Positions 61,987 to 64,000 of a DNA stretch of 64,000 bases are shown here, one piece after another. Each line of letters starts with the position of its first letter. Within the stretch, counting starts at the first letter, position 1. The notes beneath the pieces are model-generated. The model did not search any database. It saw only the letters and a program-made list of their open reading frames with translations, and was not told the origin of the DNA. Source of the stretch: Bacteriovoracia bacterium (lineage in GTDB: Bacteria > Bdellovibrionota > Bacteriovoracia > Bacteriovoracales > Bacteriovoracaceae); contig JAUIIL010000001.1 of assembly GCA_030431635.1 (NCBI GenBank), positions 310,001-374,000 on the forward strand. The letters run 5' to 3'. A program made the position numbers and the translations under genes.

Positions 61987-64000
61987 TAAGAGTAAGGGGT
62001 CATGCATCTTGTTCCAAAACGCCAACCAGCTGAGCTAGAAGCATCATAGACGTAATGAGCAAATCTACTACCATTGACATATTCGTTTGCATGCCCCATG
62101 ACCATCATTCTCATGTTTGAATCATAGTAAGTATATTGATCAAAGTTAACAAAAGCGCCGGACTGATAGTTATTAACTAGTGTTCCATAACTTGCATGAG
62201 AAACTAAGAGATCATCACTGGAACAGTTAGCGGAGCACCTTAAAATAATCCCCATTGGAAGGTTAATGTAGCGCTGATATCCACTTGAGATATCTAAGTT
62301 ACTATTGTAAGTTGTGTACATTTGATCATAAACACCACTACTTGCTAAATGGGCCTTAAGGTAATCTCCGTTGCCATTAACCCAGTCATTTCTAAAATTA
62401 CTATCAAATAGAGGGGTGGTGTTTTCCATATCAAGATAAGGATTAGAGGAATAACCTTGAATGTGATCAGTGACTATTTCTGATACATTGCCCACCATAT
62501 CTTGAACGCCAAATCGTGAACGGCATGCGCTTGTGTGAGATGTACCAGCAGGCATTCTGGAATCATTATTTGAAGAATTATCCACAACCCAATGAGAATC
62601 AGAATAAGCAGGAAGATTCGCGGATCCAACTGTTTTATCCTTTATATTGCAGGAATTCGCTGTGACTTCAGACTCTAACTTATAAATTTCTCCTCCGGTT
62701 AGAGTTGATGGCCACCACGAAGCTGCTGCATACTCTTTACGTCTTAGCGTCCTTTTTCTAAAAGTAGTAGAACTTCCAGAAATATCAATATCAACAGTTT
62801 GAGATTCACAAAGTCGATAGGCTTGTGAAAGGTTGATCCTTTTTATTGACGGAAGATTAACTTTGTTAGCTGCTAAGTAACTTCCATAATTGTTTCCTGT
62901 AAAAGCAATATCCGTATTAGAGTCCATATTTTCTAGCTTGACCCAGTTGGGGCTAGCTGGGTTAGAAGAAGTTTGAATATAACATCCCGCTGTGTAAGAA
63001 CGGCCATAATAAATAGAATTCTGTGCTGCTTGTAATGAACCAGGACCACCATTTCCAACACAATCAGTTGTCGTCGTTGTCCCCACAGAATGAGAAGTGC
63101 AAGCACCAACAGAGAAGTTGCAACCTAGTTCATTAACATCAACAATTAAGTCCTTTCCTATATCATAATAATGAGTTCCCCCATCATCAGTTGAACCCAG
63201 GCCATTAAATTCACAGCGGTAATGATTTGCGACATCCACTCCCTTGGTAGCTCCAATATCTCTTTGATAAGCATTGCATGTCGTTCTATTAACTATCCAG
63301 CGGTGAACGAGGGCCATATTTTGAGGAGGGTAAAGAATACGAATAACTGTGTGATCGGTTGGCGCTGTAGGAGTTGGAGCTGATTCAACCCCATCGACAA
63401 TTGCACTTACTTTAAACCAATAAACTTTTCCTGGTGTTAAACTTCCTACAGGAATGGAGTAGGTAATATCAGCTCCTCCACCATCAGCAATCGCACTCCC
63501 ATTAATTTTAGTATAAGTACCGGCCACAGAGTCAGAGTAGTAGAGGTTATATCCAGTTAAGGTCCCTGAAGACGTAGTCATTTGTCTCCATGTTAAAGTT
63601 ATATTTTCTGTCTCAGTCGTCGTCCCTTGAAAGTCAACTCGAGGGCCAACGGAATAGACATGTGACCACCCGTTGTGAGTGACAGCAAAACTTAGAGTTG
63701 TTCCAGAGACAGCGTTAGTATTAGAGTCTTCTCCTCCATTAGAATCAACAGAGCGTACAACATAAGAGTAGCCGGTATTTGGAGTTAGCCCTGTTACAAC
63801 AAAATAATTTGTTGGAGCGGTTACCGTGTAAAGAGAAGTATTAAGATCACTTGAAAGATAGACTTTATAGGATGAAGCACCTCCGATATGAGTCCAGTTA
63901 ATTTGCATGGAAGAAGTGGTTACATTTGTGACTGATGTTGCACCAGCAAATGCAAGTGCGGCTGCAGTTGCTTGAGTAACATCGTTGGTATTATCATCTG
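61983..64000 (-). CDS. Exported FN3-repeat protein with FGE-like domain (5' end beyond window)
   Basis: The frame is open to the right edge, so at least 672 residues; the ATG at 63908 is internal. Three fibronectin type III-like domains are seen (AGATSVTNVTTSSMQINWTHIGGASSYKVY..., FAVTHNGWSHVYSV.., ITLTWRQMTTSSGTLTGYNLYYSDSV...). From about 200 residues before the end, the pattern WIVNRTTCNAYQ..., RINLSQAYRLCES, GVQDMVGNVSEIVTDH and SSAGWRFGTRCM matches the formylglycine-generating-enzyme/sulfatase-modifying-factor (C-lectin-like) fold. Many Cys. It probably binds or modifies a surface partner outside the cell. Thr/Ser/Asn-rich composition fits an extracellular adhesin. Confidence 0.78.
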   Translation of the reverse strand, partial: DDNTNDVTQATAAALAFAGATSVTNVTTSSMQINWTHIGGASSYKVYLSSDLNTSLYTVTAPTNYFVVTGLTPNTGYSYVVRSVDSNGGEDSNTNAVSGTTLSFAVTHNGWSHVYSVGPRVDFQGTTTETENITLTWRQMTTSSGTLTGYNLYYSDSVAGTYTKINGSAIADGGGADITYSIPVGSLTPGKVYWFKVSAIVDGVESAPTPTAPTDHTVIRILYPPQNMALVHRWIVNRTTCNAYQRDIGATKGVDVANHYRCEFNGLGSTDDGGTHYYDIGKDLIVDVNELGCNFSVGACTSHSVGTTTTTDCVGNGGPGSLQAAQNSIYYGRSYTAGCYIQTSSNPASPNWVKLENMDSNTDIAFTGNNYGSYLAANKVNLPSIKRINLSQAYRLCESQTVDIDISGSSTTFRKRTLRRKEYAAASWWPSTLTGGEIYKLESEVTANSCNIKDKTVGSANLPAYSDSHWVVDNSSNNDSRMPAGTSHTSACRSRFGVQDMVGNVSEIVTDHIQGYSSNPYLDMENTTPLFDSNFRNDWVNGNGDYLKAHLASSGVYDQMYTTYNSNLDISSGYQRYINLPMGIILRCSANCSSDDLLVSHASYGTLVNNYQSGAFVNFDQYTYYDSNMRMMVMGHANEYVNGSRFAHYVYDASSSAGWRFGTRCMTPYSY

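Overview
The window is an AT-rich bacterial chromosome segment with no rRNA, tRNA, CRISPR array or insertion sequence that I can see. It fits a predatory or saprophytic Bdellovibrionota, most likely a Bacteriovorax/Halobacteriovorax-type organism. The reasons are the many unknown exported proteins with clear signal peptides, a TIGR02147-family regulator paired with a GGNGG-type exported protein, two MltD-like LysM transglycosylases, receiver-domain proteins without output domains, and complete core-metabolism genes in low-GC codons. The lineage is an inference; no rRNA or ribosomal protein is present to fix it.

Layout. 1-8.3 kb: an edge fragment, a degenerate receiver, a lipoprotein, an exported amidoligase-like protein, an EamA transporter, an esterase, an exported protein, an HNH endonuclease and another exported protein. 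8.3-15 kb: a Lon-N-domain protein and the 2-oxoglutarate dehydrogenase operon (E1, a two-lipoyl E2, E3) with promoter and terminator. 15-19.3 kb: small exported proteins and a three-gene receiver/membrane cluster. 19.4-22.1 kb: aconitase A, so two consecutive parts of the TCA cycle lie close together. 22.1-25.4 kb: exported proteins and a TIGR02147 regulator broken by an in-frame stop. 25.5-27.5 kb: a hipBA toxin-antitoxin module with paired operators over its promoter, followed by decayed small ORFs. 27.5-36.1 kb: a response regulator, a LysR regulator, then a compact run GNAT - ornithine racemase-like - alanine racemase - deacetylase - Na+/solute symporter, facing a PqqD-like / SH3 / M20 amidohydrolase operon. 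This reads as an amino-acid or D-amino-acid salvage locus. 36.2-48.3 kb: cell-wall enzymes (two MltD-like proteins), an M14-like peptidase, an operon of a trypsin-like protease and three large unknown exported proteins, and an exonuclease/endonuclease/phosphatase protein. 48.4-51.9 kb: a pterin-4a-carbinolamine dehydratase that begins with a rare ATT codon, gamma-glutamyltransferase, a histidine kinase and two divergent Xre regulators. 51.9-58 kb: a 2009-residue exported protein joining an M48-like metalloprotease to an ABC1/UbiB-like kinase domain. 58-64 kb: an unknown protein, an OPT peptide transporter with a DUF819 membrane protein, and an FN3 plus FGE-like exported protein cut by the right edge.

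How they fit together. Gamma-glutamyltransferase, the OPT transporter, M20 and M14 peptidases, racemases and transglycosylases all suit an organism that takes up peptides, glutathione-like compounds and peptidoglycan fragments. Three genome-style features recur: start codons placed directly behind a -10 box with no Shine-Dalgarno, convergent genes sharing palindromic stop codons, and a strong excess of GGCC caused mainly by GCC alanine codons after G-ending codons. The most unusual protein is the M48-ABC1 fusion; the exported amidoligase, the two ATT starts and the interrupted TIGR02147 gene are the next best leads.
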